The notes under the pieces are model-generated. The model was not told the origin of the DNA, searched no databases, and was given only the letters and a program-made list of their open reading frames with translations. The position numbers and the translations under genes were made by a program. A stretch of 64,000 bases of DNA from Enhydrobacter aerosaccus. Lineage in GTDB: Bacteria > Pseudomonadota > Alphaproteobacteria > Reyranellales > Reyranellaceae. Of the stretch, positions 48,811-61,299 are shown piece by piece. Where the stretch lies: the NCBI GenBank assembly GCA_903832005.1, contig CAIKZO010000062.1, positions 1 to 64,000 of the forward strand, written 5' to 3'. Position 1 is the first letter of the stretch. Each line of letters starts with the position of its first letter.

Positions 48811-50046
48811 ATGAAACGTGTCGTCGTCACCGGACTGGGCGTCGTCTCCTCGATCGGCAACAATGCCGCCGAGGTGACCTCCTCCCTGAAGGCCGGAAAG
48901 TCCGGCATCGAATTCATGCCGCAGTACCACGAGCTGGGCTTTCGCAGCCAGGTCGCGGGCACGCTCAAGCTCAACGTCGAGGAACTGGTCGACCGCCGCC
49001 TGATGCGCTTCATGGGCAATGGCGCGGCCTACGCCTATCTGGCGATGAAGGAAGCGATCGCCGACGCAGGCCTGAGCGAAGCCGAAATCTCGAACGACCG
49101 TACCGGCGTCATCGCGGGCTCCGGTGGTCCGACCACCGGCGCGATCGTGCAAGCGGCCCTCACCACCAAGGAGAAGGGTCCCAAGCGCGTCGGTCCGTTC
49201 CAGGTGCCGCGCGCCATGGCGAGCACCGTGTCGGCCAACCTCGCCACCGCCTACAAGATCAGGGGCCTGAGCTATTCGATCAGCTCGGCCTGCTCGACTT
49301 CCGCGCACTGCATCGGCAATGCCGTCGAGACCATCCAGCTCGGCAAGGCCGACCGCATGTTCGCGGGTGGCGGCGAGGAGCTCGAGTGGACGCTCTCGGT
49401 ACTGTTCGACGCCATGGGCGCGATGTCGTCGAAGTACAACGACGCGCCGCAGACCGCGAGCCGCGCCTACGACAAGGACCGCGACGGCTTCGTGATCTCC
49501 GGCGGCGGCGGCATCCTGGTGTTGGAAGAACTTGAAGTGGCCAAGGCGCGCGGCGCCAAGATCTACGCCGAGGTCGTGGGCTACGGCGCCACCTCCGACG
49601 GTGCCGACATGGTCGCTCCCTCGGGCGAAGGCGCGCTGCGCTGCATGAAGCTCGCGGTCGCAGGCTTCTCCGGCGCCGCGCGGCGCAATGCGCCGGTCGA
49701 CTACATCAACACGCACGGCACGGCGACACCGGTCGGCGACATCACCGAACTCAACGCCATCCGCGCGGTGTTCGGCGACAAGCTGCCGACCGTGAGCTCG
49801 ACCAAGTCGATGACCGGGCACAGCCAGGGCGCCACCGGCGCGCATGAGGCGGTCTACTCGCTGCTGATGATGAAGGACGATTTCGTGGCGCCCTCGATCA
49901 ACATCGAGAACCTCGACCCCGGCGCCGAAGGCTATCCGATCGCCCGCCAGCGCATCGACAATGCCAAGCTGCAGACCGTGATGTCGAACAGCTTCGGCTT
50001 CGGTGGCACCAACGCCTGCCTGCTTTTCTCGCGCTACGACAACTAA
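48811..50046 (+). CDS. fabB: FabB, beta-ketoacyl-ACP synthase I
   Basis: The 411-residue condensing enzyme has the catalytic triad segments [11 protein letters not shown] (Cys), the first His in [11 protein letters not shown] and the second in [16 protein letters not shown]. It elongates the cis-3-decenoyl-ACP from FabA. Linkage to fabA rather than to an acpP-fabF set supports FabB over FabF. It ends 12 bases before fabI. Confidence 0.95.
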   Translation: MKRVVVTGLGVVSSIGNNAAEVTSSLKAGKSGIEFMPQYHELGFRSQVAGTLKLNVEELVDRRLMRFMGNGAAYAYLAMKEAIADAGLSEAEISNDRTGVIAGSGGPTTGAIVQAALTTKEKGPKRVGPFQVPRAMASTVSANLATAYKIRGLSYSISSACSTSAHCIGNAVETIQLGKADRMFAGGGEELEWTLSVLFDAMGAMSSKYNDAPQTASRAYDKDRDGFVISGGGGILVLEELEVAKARGAKIYAEVVGYGATSDGADMVAPSGEGALRCMKLAVAGFSGAARRNAPVDYINTHGTATPVGDITELNAIRAVFGDKLPTVSSTKSMTGHSQGATGAHEAVYSLLMMKDDFVAPSINIENLDPGAEGYPIARQRIDNAKLQTVMSNSFGFGGTNACLLFSRYDN

Positions 50047-50058
50047 GCAAAGAGTCCG

Positions 50059-50886
50059 ATGCCCCTCCCTGACGTTTCGAAGCTGATGGCCGGCAAGCGC
50101 GGCCTGATCATGGGCGTGGCCAACAACCACTCGATCGCCTGGGGCATCGCCCAGGCCCTCCATGACGCGGGCGCCGAACTCGCCTTCACCTACCAGGGCG
50201 GCGCCTTCGGCAAGCGCGTGATCCCGATGGTCGAGAAGCTCGGCGCCAAGATCGTCCAGGAAGTCGATGTCGAGAACGAGCAGAGCCTGCACGCCCTGTT
50301 CGAGCGCCTGCAAAAAGAATGGGGCAAGCTCGACTTCGTGGTCCATTCCATCGCCTTCTCCGACAAGGAGGAGCTGAAGGGCCGCTACGTCGACACCAGC
50401 CGCGCCAACTTCCAGCGCAGCCTCACCATCTCCTGCTACTCCTTCACCGAGATCGCGCGGCTGGCGCTGCCGCTGATGACCGAAGGTGGCAGCCTGATCA
50501 CGCTGACCTACGAAGGCGCCACGCGCGTGATGCCGTCCTACAACGTGATGGGCGTCGCCAAGGCCGCCCTCGAGGCGAGCGTCCGCTATCTCGCGGCCGA
50601 CCTCGGCCCGCAGGGCGTGCGCGTGAACGCGCTCTCCGCCGGCCCGATGCGCACGCTTGCCGGCGCCGTGATCGGCGGCGCGCGCTACGTCTACCGCGTG
50701 TCGCGCGAGGCCTCGCCGCTGCGCCGTAATGTCGAGCTGAGCGATGTGGGCGGTGCCGCGCTCTACTATCTCTCGGACCTGAGCGCCGGCGTCACCGGCA
50801 CGGTCCATTTCGTCGATGCCGGCTACCACGCCATCGGCCTGCCGCCCGACGGCACCGCCCTGCCGACCGCAAGCGGCGATCAGTAA
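50059..50886 (+). CDS. fabI: FabI, enoyl-ACP reductase (NADH)
   Basis: The 275-residue SDR-type protein starts LMAGKRGLIMGVANNHSIAWGIAQAL, the FabI nucleotide-binding opening, and has the Y-x6-K type active site in VMPSYNVMGVAKAALEASVRYLA. It reduces trans-2-enoyl-ACP in the last step of each elongation cycle. Its stop abuts the convergent intradiol dioxygenase-like gene by a single base. Confidence 0.95.
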   Translation: MPLPDVSKLMAGKRGLIMGVANNHSIAWGIAQALHDAGAELAFTYQGGAFGKRVIPMVEKLGAKIVQEVDVENEQSLHALFERLQKEWGKLDFVVHSIAFSDKEELKGRYVDTSRANFQRSLTISCYSFTEIARLALPLMTEGGSLITLTYEGATRVMPSYNVMGVAKAALEASVRYLAADLGPQGVRVNALSAGPMRTLAGAVIGGARYVYRVSREASPLRRNVELSDVGGAALYYLSDLSAGVTGTVHFVDAGYHAIGLPPDGTALPTASGDQ

Positions 50887-51525
50887 CTAGCCGACCACGA
50901 CATCCATCGTCGTTGCGAGCGCGCCCGGCTCGAGGCCGGGTGCGGGCTCGAGGCGCATCTCGATCCGCTCGCGTTGGCGCGGATCGCGCAGGGCTTCGCG
51001 ATAGACGAAATCGCGCGCGTTCTGCGGATCCCCGGCGACATAGAGCTGCGTGGTGAGGCGGCCACCCTCGCGGCTCGCCACCTTCACATGGATGTGCGGC
51101 GTGCGGCCGGGATAGGCGACGGGCTTCAGGGTGCGGAAACTGTAGCGGCCCTCAGCGTCGACCGTCGTGCGGCCGTATCCCTGGAAGGCCTGGTCGCGCC
51201 GGTCGCGGCCCGGCTGGCGCGGATGGTCGTAAATTCCCTGCGCGTCGCACTGCCAGATCTCGATCTGCGCGCCGTCCAACGCGCGGCCATCGACGCCGAG
51301 CAGACGGCCCTGCAGGTGCAGCACGGTGCCCATCGCCTGCGCGGCGCTGCCGCGGACCTGCACGAGATCGTAGTCGACGTCGCTCGGGAACTGGACCGGA
51401 TAGAACGGCCCCTCGGTCTGCTGAGGTGTCGGCACGATGTCCGCAGCAAGCGCGCCGCGCATCGGCGACAGGATGGCGCCCGATCCGAGCAACAAGGAAC
51501 GTCGGGAAAAGCGGTGGGAGTTCAT
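50887..51525 (-). CDS. Secreted intradiol ring-cleavage dioxygenase-like protein
   Basis: The 212-residue protein has a twin-arginine-type leader (RRSLLLGSG, then hydrophobic, ending about residue 28 at LAAD). The core has the intradiol dioxygenase marks WQCDAQGIYDHPR with a Tyr ligand, YPGRTPHIHVKVAS with two His ligands, and a preceding SFRTLKPVAYP Tyr ligand. Fe(III)-Tyr2-His2 enzymes of this fold cleave catechols; secreted members are less studied. Length is near the single-domain protocatechuate-type subunits. It is convergent with fabI. Confidence 0.83.
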   Translation of the reverse strand: MNSHRFSRRSLLLGSGAILSPMRGALAADIVPTPQQTEGPFYPVQFPSDVDYDLVQVRGSAAQAMGTVLHLQGRLLGVDGRALDGAQIEIWQCDAQGIYDHPRQPGRDRRDQAFQGYGRTTVDAEGRYSFRTLKPVAYPGRTPHIHVKVASREGGRLTTQLYVAGDPQNARDFVYREALRDPRQRERIEMRLEPAPGLEPGALATTMDVVVG

Positions 51526-51540
51526 GCTCCCCTATACGCA

Positions 51541-51582
51541 AACAAAAACGGCGGCGTCCCCAGCGAGGACGCCGCCGTTTCC
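51541..51582 (-). terminator. Terminator of the rimP-pnp operon
   Basis: A perfect 14-bp stem (AAACGGCGGCGTCC / GGACGCCGCCGTTT on the plus strand) with a 7-base loop lies 17 bases after the pnp stop. On the minus strand it is followed by TTTTTGTTTG. Confidence 0.93.
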
Positions 51583-51598
51583 GTTAGCTGTTCGACGC

Positions 51599-53752
51599 CT
51601 ACTCGCCGGCGGTCGCTTCGGCCGGCTGCGGCTTGTTCGAGATATCCTCGCCGGTCGTCTGGTCGACGGCCTTGACGCTGAGGCGCACCTTGCCGCGATC
51701 GTCGACGCCCAGGACCTTGACCTTCACCGGGTCGCCTTCCTTGACGACGTCGGTGACCTTGGCGACGCGACGCGGCGCCAGCTCGGAGATGTGCACGAGG
51801 CCGTCACGGGCGCCCAGGAAGTTCACGAAGGCGCCGAACTCGACGGTCTTCACGACCTTGCCGTTGTAGATCACGCCGATTTCCGGCTCGGCAACGATGC
51901 CCTTGATCCAGTCGATCGCGCGCTGGCCGGCCTCGGCGTCCACCGCCGCGACCTTGATCGTGCCATCGTCCTCGATGTCGATCTTGGTGCCGGTCTGCTC
52001 GGTGATCTCGCGGATCACCTTGCCGCCGGTGCCAATCACTTCACGGATCTTGTCCTTCGGAATCTGGAACTGCGTGATGCGCGGCGCGTTCGAGCTGACG
52101 CCCTCACGCGCGCCGCCCAGACCCTTGGCCATTTCGCCGAGGATGTGGATACGACCGTCCTTCGCCTGGCCCAGAGCGACCTTCATGATCTCTTCCGTGA
52201 TGGAAGTGATCTTGATGTCCATCTGCAGCGAGGTGATGCCCTTCTCGGTGCCCGCGACCTTGAAGTCCATGTCGCCGAGATGATCCTCGTCGCCCAGGAT
52301 GTCCGACAGGACGGCGAAGCGCTCGCCTTCCTTGATCAGGCCCATGGCGATGCCGGCGACGGGACGCTCCATCGGAACGCCCGCGTCCATCAGCGACAGC
52401 GAGCCGCCGCAAACCGTGGCCATCGACGACGAGCCGTTCGACTCGGTGATCTCGGACACGATGCGGATCGTGTACGGGAATTTTTCTTTGCTCGGCAGCA
52501 TCGGGCGGAGCGCGCGGAAGGCGAGCTTGCCGTGGCCGATCTCGCGGCGGCCGGGCGACCCCATGCGACGCACTTCACCCACCGAGTACGGAGGGAAGTT
52601 GTAGTGCAGCATGAAGTTTTCGCGGTACTCGCCCTCGAGCGCGTCGATGATCTGCTCGTCCTGGCCGGTGCCGAGCGTGGCAACGACGAGGGCCTGCGTC
52701 TCACCGCGGGTGAACAGCGACGAACCGTGGGCGCGCGGCAGCACGCCGACCTCGGCCACGATCGGACGAACGGTCTTGGTGTCGCGGCCGTCGATGCGCT
52801 TGCCGGTGTCGAGGATGGCGGTACGCACGACGTCGGCTTCGAGGTTGCCGAAGCCTTCGCCGAACGCGGCGAGGGCGGCGTCGTCACCTTCGAACAGCTT
52901 CTTGGCGTCCGCTTTCACGGCGCCGATCTTGGCCTGGCGGGCCTGCTTCTGCGTCTCGGCAAAGGCATCGACCAGTCGGGCGCGCATGTCGGTCTTGAGC
53001 TTGGCGGCCACGGTCTTCGACGCTTCCGACGGATCGGTGAGCGGCAGCGGATCCTTGGCGGCATGCTCGGCCAGCGAGATGATCGCGTCGATCACCGGCT
53101 GGAACGAACGATGGGCCTCCATGACGGCGCCCAGCATGATTTCCTCGGAAAGCTCCTGCGCTTCCGATTCGACCATCAGCACGCCTTCCTTGGTGCCGGC
53201 AACGACGAGATCCAGTGTGCTGGTCTCGAGCTGCGCCATCGTCGGGTTCACGACGTACTTGCCGTCGAGATAGCCAACGCGTGCGCCGGCGATCGGGCCC
53301 ATGAACGGCACGCCCGAGATCGTGAGCGCGGCCGACGTGGCGACCATCGCCAGGATGTCGGGATCGTTCTCGAGATCGTGCGCGAGCGTGGTCACGACGA
53401 CCAACGTCTCGTTGCGATAGCTCTCGTGGAACAGCGGACGGATCGGACGATCGATCAGGCGCGAGGTCAGGATCTCCTTCTCGGAGGGACGGCCTTCACG
53501 CTTGAAGAAGCCACCCGGGATCTTGCCCGCGGCAAAAGCCTTTTCCTGGTAGTTGACGGTCAGCGGGAAGAAATCGAGGCCGGGCTTCGGCTTCTTCTCG
53601 AACACGACCGCGGCCAGCACCGTGGTGCCGCCGTAGGTGGCGAACACCGCGCCATCGGCCTGGCGGGCGATCCTGCCGGTCTCGAGCACGAGCTTGCGGC
53701 CCGCCCAGTCGATTTCCTTACGAAATACCTTGTCCTTGAACATGTCAGACAT
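51599..53752 (-). CDS. pnp: Polyribonucleotide nucleotidyltransferase (PNPase)
   Basis: The 717-residue protein has two RNase PH-like domains, with core segments [18 protein letters not shown] and [19 protein letters not shown], an interspersed all-helical domain, a KH domain ([31 protein letters not shown]) and a C-terminal S1 domain ([32 protein letters not shown]). It is a phosphorolytic 3'-5' exoribonuclease of the RNA degradosome. It is the last gene of the translation operon, after rpsO. Confidence 0.97.
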   Translation of the reverse strand: MSDMFKDKVFRKEIDWAGRKLVLETGRIARQADGAVFATYGGTTVLAAVVFEKKPKPGLDFFPLTVNYQEKAFAAGKIPGGFFKREGRPSEKEILTSRLIDRPIRPLFHESYRNETLVVVTTLAHDLENDPDILAMVATSAALTISGVPFMGPIAGARVGYLDGKYVVNPTMAQLETSTLDLVVAGTKEGVLMVESEAQELSEEIMLGAVMEAHRSFQPVIDAIISLAEHAAKDPLPLTDPSEASKTVAAKLKTDMRARLVDAFAETQKQARQAKIGAVKADAKKLFEGDDAALAAFGEGFGNLEADVVRTAILDTGKRIDGRDTKTVRPIVAEVGVLPRAHGSSLFTRGETQALVVATLGTGQDEQIIDALEGEYRENFMLHYNFPPYSVGEVRRMGSPGRREIGHGKLAFRALRPMLPSKEKFPYTIRIVSEITESNGSSSMATVCGGSLSLMDAGVPMERPVAGIAMGLIKEGERFAVLSDILGDEDHLGDMDFKVAGTEKGITSLQMDIKITSITEEIMKVALGQAKDGRIHILGEMAKGLGGAREGVSSNAPRITQFQIPKDKIREVIGTGGKVIREITEQTGTKIDIEDDGTIKVAAVDAEAGQRAIDWIKGIVAEPEIGVIYNGKVVKTVEFGAFVNFLGARDGLVHISELAPRRVAKVTDVVKEGDPVKVKVLGVDDRGKVRLSVKAVDQTTGEDISNKPQPAEATAGE

Positions 53753-53927
53753 TTTCCATCTTCCTTTCCTACACGGCCGCCACCCCCGTCAGGGTGCGAC
53801 CGCCCGCCGACGCCCTTGCGTCGACAGGACCGGGCCAGGCCTTTGCAACATGCCCCTGCCTTCCCGGTTACTGCGAAGCCGCGACGTCAGGTCAAATTCG
53901 ACGGGGACCCGAGGACGCGACACGAAA

Positions 53928-53951
53928 AGGCCCCGCCGAACGGCGAGGCCT
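53928..53951 (-). terminator. Hairpin after rpsO
   Basis: On the minus strand AGGCCTCGCCG / CGGCGGGGCCT form a long GC stem with a 2-base loop (TT), followed by TTTTCG, 7 bases after the rpsO stop. It may be a partial terminator or an RNase III processing site as seen between rpsO and pnp elsewhere. Confidence 0.75.
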
Positions 53952-53958
53952 GGAACTC

Positions 53959-54228
53959 TTAGCGACGCAGACCCAGACGCTCGATCAGCTTGTCGTAGCG
54001 CTTGGAATCGCGGTCCTTGAGATAGTCGAGCAGACGGCGGCGCTGGCCGACCATCTTGAGAAGGCCACGACGCGAGTGGTGATCCTTCTTGTGATCCTTG
54101 AAGTGCTCGGTGAGATTGGTGATGCGTTCGCTGAGGATCGCGACCTGCACTTCGGGCGAACCCGTGTCGCCCTCGAGCTGTGCATACGACTTGATCAGCT
54201 CCGCCTTGCGGTCTGCAGTAATCGACAT
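53959..54228 (-). CDS. rpsO: 30S ribosomal protein S15
   Basis: The start is at ATG 54228 ([28 protein letters not shown]), the universal S15 opening; a longer open frame precedes it but is not S15-like. The 89-residue protein ends [13 protein letters not shown]15 binds the central domain of 16S rRNA. It lies between truB and pnp in the operon. Confidence 0.97.
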   Translation of the reverse strand: MSITADRKAELIKSYAQLEGDTGSPEVQVAILSERITNLTEHFKDHKKDHHSRRGLLKMVGQRRRLLDYLKDRDSKRYDKLIERLGLRR

Positions 54229-54242
54229 CGGTGTCTCCTGAA

Positions 54243-55142
54243 CTAAAGGTTGAACACGCGCACCGGCTGTAGAGCGACGCCGTCCGAACGGACCAGCGCC
54301 ACCAGCTTCTGACCGCATTCGGCACGAACCAGTGCGCCGGATGGGGGTGCGTCCCGGGTCAAGATGACAGGCTGGCCTTGGCGCAACCGATCGGCTTGGG
54401 CCTCCGTCAGGGCCAGCGCCGGGATGTCGTCCAGCGCGGTCGCAACGGGAGCCAGGGCCCCGAGAAGCGCGGAGTTATGCCCGAGGACCTCCAGTTTGGA
54501 AAGCGAAATGGCCGCCTCTTCACGGAACGGTCCGGCGACCGTCCGGCGCAAGACCGACAGGTGTCCGACGGTCCCCAGGGCCACCGCCAGATCGCGCCCG
54601 AGGGACCGGATGTAGGTGCCTTTTCCGCAGCCAACCACGAAATCTGCGTGGTCCGCGTCGGGACGGGCCAGGAGCTCCAGCCGTCCGATGGACACCTTGC
54701 GCGTCTTCAGCTCGACAGTTTCGCCCGCCCGGGCAAGGTCGTAGGCCCGCTGGCCGTCGATCTTGAGGGCCGAAAACGCCGGCGGCATCTGGTCGATCTC
54801 GCCCAGGAAGGCCGGCAGAGCCGCCCGGATCGCCGCATCGGTCGGGCGCGCGTCGCTGGTCGCGCTCACCTCGCCCTCGGCATCCTCGGTCGTGCGCGCC
54901 TCGCCAAAACGCAGCGTGAATTTGTATTCCTTGCGGCCGTCCATCACGAAGGGAACGGTCTTGGTCGCCTCGCCGAGAGCGATCGGCAGGACTCCGGTGG
55001 CCAGTGGATCGAGAGTGCCGCCATGACCCGCCTTCGCGGCGCCAAACAGCCAGCGCACCCGTCCGACAGCACTGGTCGAGCCGAGGCCAAGCGGCTTGTC
55101 GAGTACGACCCAGCCGTCGACCTTGTTCTTGACCCTCTTCAC
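54243..55142 (-). CDS. truB: tRNA pseudouridine-55 synthase TruB
   Basis: The 299-residue protein has the catalytic aspartate in [23 protein letters not shown] and the family opening [22 protein letters not shown], plus a C-terminal PUA-like segment ([11 protein letters not shown]). It makes pseudouridine 55 in tRNA. Its start overlaps the rbfA stop by 4 bases. Confidence 0.96.
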   Translation of the reverse strand: MKRVKNKVDGWVVLDKPLGLGSTSAVGRVRWLFGAAKAGHGGTLDPLATGVLPIALGEATKTVPFVMDGRKEYKFTLRFGEARTTEDAEGEVSATSDARPTDAAIRAALPAFLGEIDQMPPAFSALKIDGQRAYDLARAGETVELKTRKVSIGRLELLARPDADHADFVVGCGKGTYIRSLGRDLAVALGTVGHLSVLRRTVAGPFREEAAISLSKLEVLGHNSALLGALAPVATALDDIPALALTEAQADRLRQGQPVILTRDAPPSGALVRAECGQKLVALVRSDGVALQPVRVFNL

Positions 55143-55546
55143 TCGTCCTTGATGTCGCGGGCGACGTCCGGCCGACGCAACAGAGCGCCGATCTTGTCGG
55201 CCTCGTCGAAGGTCGTGTCGAGCTGGAAGCGGATCTCCGGCGCGCTGCGCAGGCCCGCTTTCTCGCTCACCCGGCCGCGGAACCAGGGCGCCGCACGCTT
55301 CAACGCGGCCAGCATGCGATCCTTGTCCTGGCCACCCAGCGGCATGACGAAGGCGATGGCATTGCGCAGGTCGGGGCTGACGTCGACCGACGTCACCGTG
55401 ATCGTGGCATCGCGCAGGTCCGGATCGCGCATGTTGCCGCGCTCGAGAAGCTCCGCCAGCAGATGGCGGATCTCCTCGCCGACGCGCAACTGACGCTGGC
55501 CGGGGCCACGGTTCTTTTCACGGTCGGACGAGCTACGCCGCGACAT
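55139..55546 (-). CDS. rbfA: Ribosome-binding factor A
   Basis: The 135-residue protein starts at ATG 55546 (MSRRSSSDREKNRGPGQRQLRVGEEIRHLLAELLERG). The KH-type core has VTSVDVSPDLRNAIAFVMPLGG and the late IRFQLDTTFDEADKIGALL. RbfA helps 30S maturation near the 16S 5' end. A 56-base gap with a hairpin separates it from infB upstream. Confidence 0.95.
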   Translation of the reverse strand: MSRRSSSDREKNRGPGQRQLRVGEEIRHLLAELLERGNMRDPDLRDATITVTSVDVSPDLRNAIAFVMPLGGQDKDRMLAALKRAAPWFRGRVSEKAGLRSAPEIRFQLDTTFDEADKIGALLRRPDVARDIKDE

Positions 55547-55571
55547 GGCGTTTCCTTCTACACATTCGAGA

Positions 55572-55595
55572 GACGCGCCACTGGAGTGGCGCGTC
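55572..55595 (-). other. Intercistronic hairpin between infB and rbfA
   Basis: A perfect 11-bp stem (GACGCGCCACT / AGTGGCGCGTC) with a 2-base centre lies just after the infB stop. No U run follows on the minus strand, so it may mark RNA processing rather than termination. Confidence 0.55.
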
Positions 55596-55602
55596 CACCA
55601 GC

Positions 55603-58344
<2,742 letters not shown>

Positions 58345-58376
58345 ATCGCGTGTTGTCCTTGGTCCGGTCCGGCCCG

Positions 58377-58985
58377 TCAACCGGCGCTATTGAGACGATA
58401 ACCGCGCCAGCGCGCAGCACCGCCTGCAATCCGTTGAATGAACTGGCCCGACGCGTCGTCGCGCGCCACTGCCACATAAACCGTCTGGTCGCGTCCAAAG
58501 ACGCCACCCAAAATTTCCTTGGTCCCAAGCCGCTCCAGCGGCAGGCCAGTCTTCGTCAGTTTTGCCAGTCCATCTCCATCGGCTTCTTCAGCCACGATCA
58601 ACAGGCCCGCACGGCCATGACCCATCATCTGCTCGACCCGCACGAAACCCGCGACGGCCCGGCCGGCCCGACGGGCCCGGCTGAGATCGCCAAGCGCCCG
58701 CTCCAGAAGCAAACGCTCGACCCGCTCGGGTAGATCCTCCGCCGCCTTTACCTGCGCCCGCGCCGCCTTCGAGAACAGCTTGCGCGCCACGGCCTGCTCG
58801 ACTGCAGACCGTTCGACGGTGACCCACATGCCGCGCCCCGGGAGCTGTCGTGCCAGATCCGGCACGACGTCACCCTCGGGTCCCACGACAAAACGCACCA
58901 TTTGCTCCGGCGCGCGCTCTGCGCCGGTCACGATGCATGTGCGCACCGGGAAATGGGGTTCGGTCATGGCGACGGCAAGGTTCAA
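58377..58985 (-). CDS. YlxR-family (DUF448) RNA-binding protein
   Basis: The 202-residue protein starts at TTG 58985, which has GGAGG seven bases upstream; ATG 58967 without a ribosome site is the alternative. The N-terminal half has the YlxR marks [30 protein letters not shown] and LPGRGMWVT. The C-terminal half (from about residue 130) carries [29 protein letters not shown], an L7Ae-like segment that other YlxR fusions also have. The family links nusA and infB in operons. Function in RNA handling is inferred. Confidence 0.85.
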   Translation of the reverse strand: MNLAVAMTEPHFPVRTCIVTGAERAPEQMVRFVVGPEGDVVPDLARQLPGRGMWVTVERSAVEQAVARKLFSKAARAQVKAAEDLPERVERLLLERALGDLSRARRAGRAVAGFVRVEQMMGHGRAGLLIVAEEADGDGLAKLTKTGLPLERLGTKEILGGVFGRDQTVYVAVARDDASGQFIQRIAGGAARWRGYRLNSAG

Positions 58986-58997
58986 AAGCGCCTCCGA

Positions 58998-60545
58998 TCA
59001 GGTCTTCGCCGCGTCGCCGCCCGCACCTTCAGCGGGGGCTTCATCGGCGAACCAGTGCTCGCGCGCCTTCATGATGATGGCGTTTGCGGTGTCGTTATCC
59101 ATGGCGCTCTCGCCCACGATCTCGCGCAGCTCGTCGGAGGCGAGGTCGGCGAGGTCATCGCGCGTCTTCACTTCCTTCTCACCCAGCGCCACCAGCATCG
59201 CGAGCGTCAGGCCCTCGGTCGACTGCAGGTCTTCGGCGACGCCCAGCTCGGCCAGACGGGTCGCGAAGTCGGAGTCGCGCTTCTCGATATACTCGCGGGC
59301 GCGGCGCTGCAGCTCGGTGGCGATCTCCTCGTCGAAGCCCTCGACACCGGACAAATCCTCGACCGGGGAGTCGGAGACATCCTCGACCGCGCCATAGCCC
59401 TCGGCCACCAGCAGGTGGGCGATCACATCGTCGACGTCGAGCGAGGCCTTGAACAGCTCGGTGCGCTCGCGCGTTTCCTTCTGGCGGCGCTCGCTCTCTT
59501 CAGCCTCGGTCATGATGTCGATTTCCCAGCCAGTAAGTTGCGATGCGAGCTTCACGTTCTGGCCGCGGCGGCCGATGGCGAGGCTCAACTGGTCGTCGGG
59601 CACCACCACCTCGGTCTTGTTCTTCTCTTCGTCCATCAGCACCTTGCTGACTTCCGCGGGCGCGAGCGCGTTCACGATGAAGTTCGCCGTGTCGTTCGAC
59701 CACGGAATGATGTCGACCTTCTCGCCCTGCAGCTCCTGCACGACGGCCTGGACGCGGCTGCCGCGCATGCCGACGCAGGCGCCGATCGGATCGATCGAGC
59801 TGTCGTGGCTCAGCACGGCGATCTTGGCGCGGCTGCCCGGATCGCGGGCGACAGCCTTGATCTCGATGATGCCGTCATAGATTTCCGGCACTTCCTGGGT
59901 GAACAGCTTGGCCATGAACTGGGGATGGCTGCGCGACAGAAAGATCTGCGGGCCGCGCGGCTCTTCGCGCACGTCGAAGATGTAGGCGCGCACGCGATCG
60001 TTCACGCGCAGCGATTCGCGGGGGATCGTCTCGTCGCGGCGGATCACGCCTTCGGCGCGCTGCAGGTCGACGGTGATGTTGCCGTAGTCGACGCGCTTGA
60101 CGACACCGGACACGATCTCACCGACGCGATCCTTGAATTCCTCGTACTGGCGCTTGCGCTCGCTCTCACGCATGCGCTGCGTGATGACCTGCTTGGCGGT
60201 CTGGGCGGCGACACGGCCGAAGTCGATCGGCGGCAGCTCGTCGGTCAGGAAGTCGCCGACCTGCGCCTCGGGATTGCGGCGCTGGGCGTCGATCACCGAC
60301 ACCTGGGTGTTCTCGTTCTCGATCGCGTCGGAGACCTGCATGTAGCGCAGCAGCTTGATCTCGCCGGTCTTGCGGTCGATCTCGGCGCGGATGTCGTGCT
60401 CGAGCCCGTACTTGGCGCGGCCCGACTTCTGGATCGCCTGCTCCATCGCCTCGAGCACTTCCTCGCGCTCGATGCCCTTCTCGCGGGCGACCATGTCGGC
60501 CACCTGAAGCATCTCAAGACGCGGAATGTCGGCAGTCGTCGCCAT
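58998..60545 (-). CDS. nusA: Transcription termination/antitermination protein NusA
   Basis: The 515-residue protein has the N-terminal domain (LQVADMVAREKGIEREEVLEAMEQAIQ), an S1 domain (IVSGVVKRVDYGNITVDL), two KH domains (GACVGMRGSRVQAVVQELQGEKVDIIPW, and LAIGRRGQNVKLASQLTGWEIDI) and two acidic C-terminal repeats from about residue 360. NusA binds RNA polymerase and controls pausing and termination. It sits between rimP and ylxR, with GGAGAGGAAGAGACATC just before the ATG on the minus strand. Confidence 0.97.
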   Translation of the reverse strand: MATTADIPRLEMLQVADMVAREKGIEREEVLEAMEQAIQKSGRAKYGLEHDIRAEIDRKTGEIKLLRYMQVSDAIENENTQVSVIDAQRRNPEAQVGDFLTDELPPIDFGRVAAQTAKQVITQRMRESERKRQYEEFKDRVGEIVSGVVKRVDYGNITVDLQRAEGVIRRDETIPRESLRVNDRVRAYIFDVREEPRGPQIFLSRSHPQFMAKLFTQEVPEIYDGIIEIKAVARDPGSRAKIAVLSHDSSIDPIGACVGMRGSRVQAVVQELQGEKVDIIPWSNDTANFIVNALAPAEVSKVLMDEEKNKTEVVVPDDQLSLAIGRRGQNVKLASQLTGWEIDIMTEAEESERRQKETRERTELFKASLDVDDVIAHLLVAEGYGAVEDVSDSPVEDLSGVEGFDEEIATELQRRAREYIEKRDSDFATRLAELGVAEDLQSTEGLTLAMLVALGEKEVKTRDDLADLASDELREIVGESAMDNDTANAIIMKAREHWFADEAPAEGAGGDAAKT

Positions 60546-60572
60546 GATGTCTCTTCCTCTCCGTTAGACGCG

Positions 60573-61082
60573 TTAGTGTGTCGGTTCGGCGCCGTCCGCG
60601 GCGCGTTGATGTTCGGCCAGAAGGGCGTCGGTGATCTCGAGCTTGGCGCGCGTGACCGCCGACAGCGGCAGCTTGGCCTCGGTCCCGTCGTCCATCTTCA
60701 CGCGGATGAGGTCGTTCTCCAGCCCGAGCAACGTGCCCTTGAAGCGGCGGCGACCCTCAATCGGCAGCGCGGTCTCGAAGCGGGCCAGATGCCCCGACCA
60801 GCGCGCGTAATCCTTGGGCCGGGTGAGCGGGCGGTCGATGCCGGGCGAGCTCACTTCCAGCGTGTAGTTGTTCGAAATCGGATCCTCGACGTCGAGCACC
60901 GCCGACAGAGCGCGCGAGAGCGTGGCGCAGTCCTCGACGTCCATCGGGCGGCCGTCGGCCGGCTCGATCATGATCTGCAAGATGGCGCCACCACGGCTCA
61001 TCGACACACGAACCAACTCGAAGCCCATGCCGACGATGGTCGGGGACACGATGTCTTCGATGCGGCGCAACAGGTCGGTCAC
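60573..61082 (-). CDS. rimP: Ribosome maturation factor RimP
   Basis: GTG 61082 is chosen (MTDLLRRIEDIVSPTIVGMGFELVRV); TTG 61091 would add PYV-type residues. The protein is 169 residues. It has the RimP segments DVEDCATLSRALSAVLDVEDPISNNYTLEVSSPGIDRPLT and the C-terminal Sm-like part ENDLIRVKMDDGTEAKLPLSAVTRAKLEI. It helps 30S assembly. It leads the operon, with a strong hairpin in its leader. Confidence 0.93.
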   Translation of the reverse strand: MTDLLRRIEDIVSPTIVGMGFELVRVSMSRGGAILQIMIEPADGRPMDVEDCATLSRALSAVLDVEDPISNNYTLEVSSPGIDRPLTRPKDYARWSGHLARFETALPIEGRRRFKGTLLGLENDLIRVKMDDGTEAKLPLSAVTRAKLEITDALLAEHQRAADGAEPTH

Positions 61083-61111
61083 GTAGGGCAAAAATCCGTT
61101 GTCTGTGGGCG

Positions 61112-61176
61112 CGCAGGATCAAGAAACGAAAAAGAGCGGGCTCTGGCCCACTCTTTTTTCTTTGGCTCGTCCTGCG
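61112..61176 (-). promoter_or_regulatory. Candidate attenuator in the rimP leader
   Basis: On the minus strand a 13-bp stem (AAAAAGAGTGGGC / GCCCGCTCTTTTT, one G-U pair, loop CAGA) ends in TTTTTCGTTT about 45 bases before the rimP start. An outer stem CGCAGGA / TCCTGCG encloses it. The T run is where an intrinsic terminator needs it. Leader attenuators in front of rimP have been proposed in other proteobacteria. Confidence 0.65.
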
Positions 61177-61299
61177 AACCCGATGAGGATGGCGCGGATA
61201 TAAGCGTGTTATTGCGTGCTGGCAAGGGATTCCTCGCCATTCCTAATGAAGCCCGAAAACCGCCAGCCGCCGCTGCCCAGACCTGAAAAAATATCGCCC

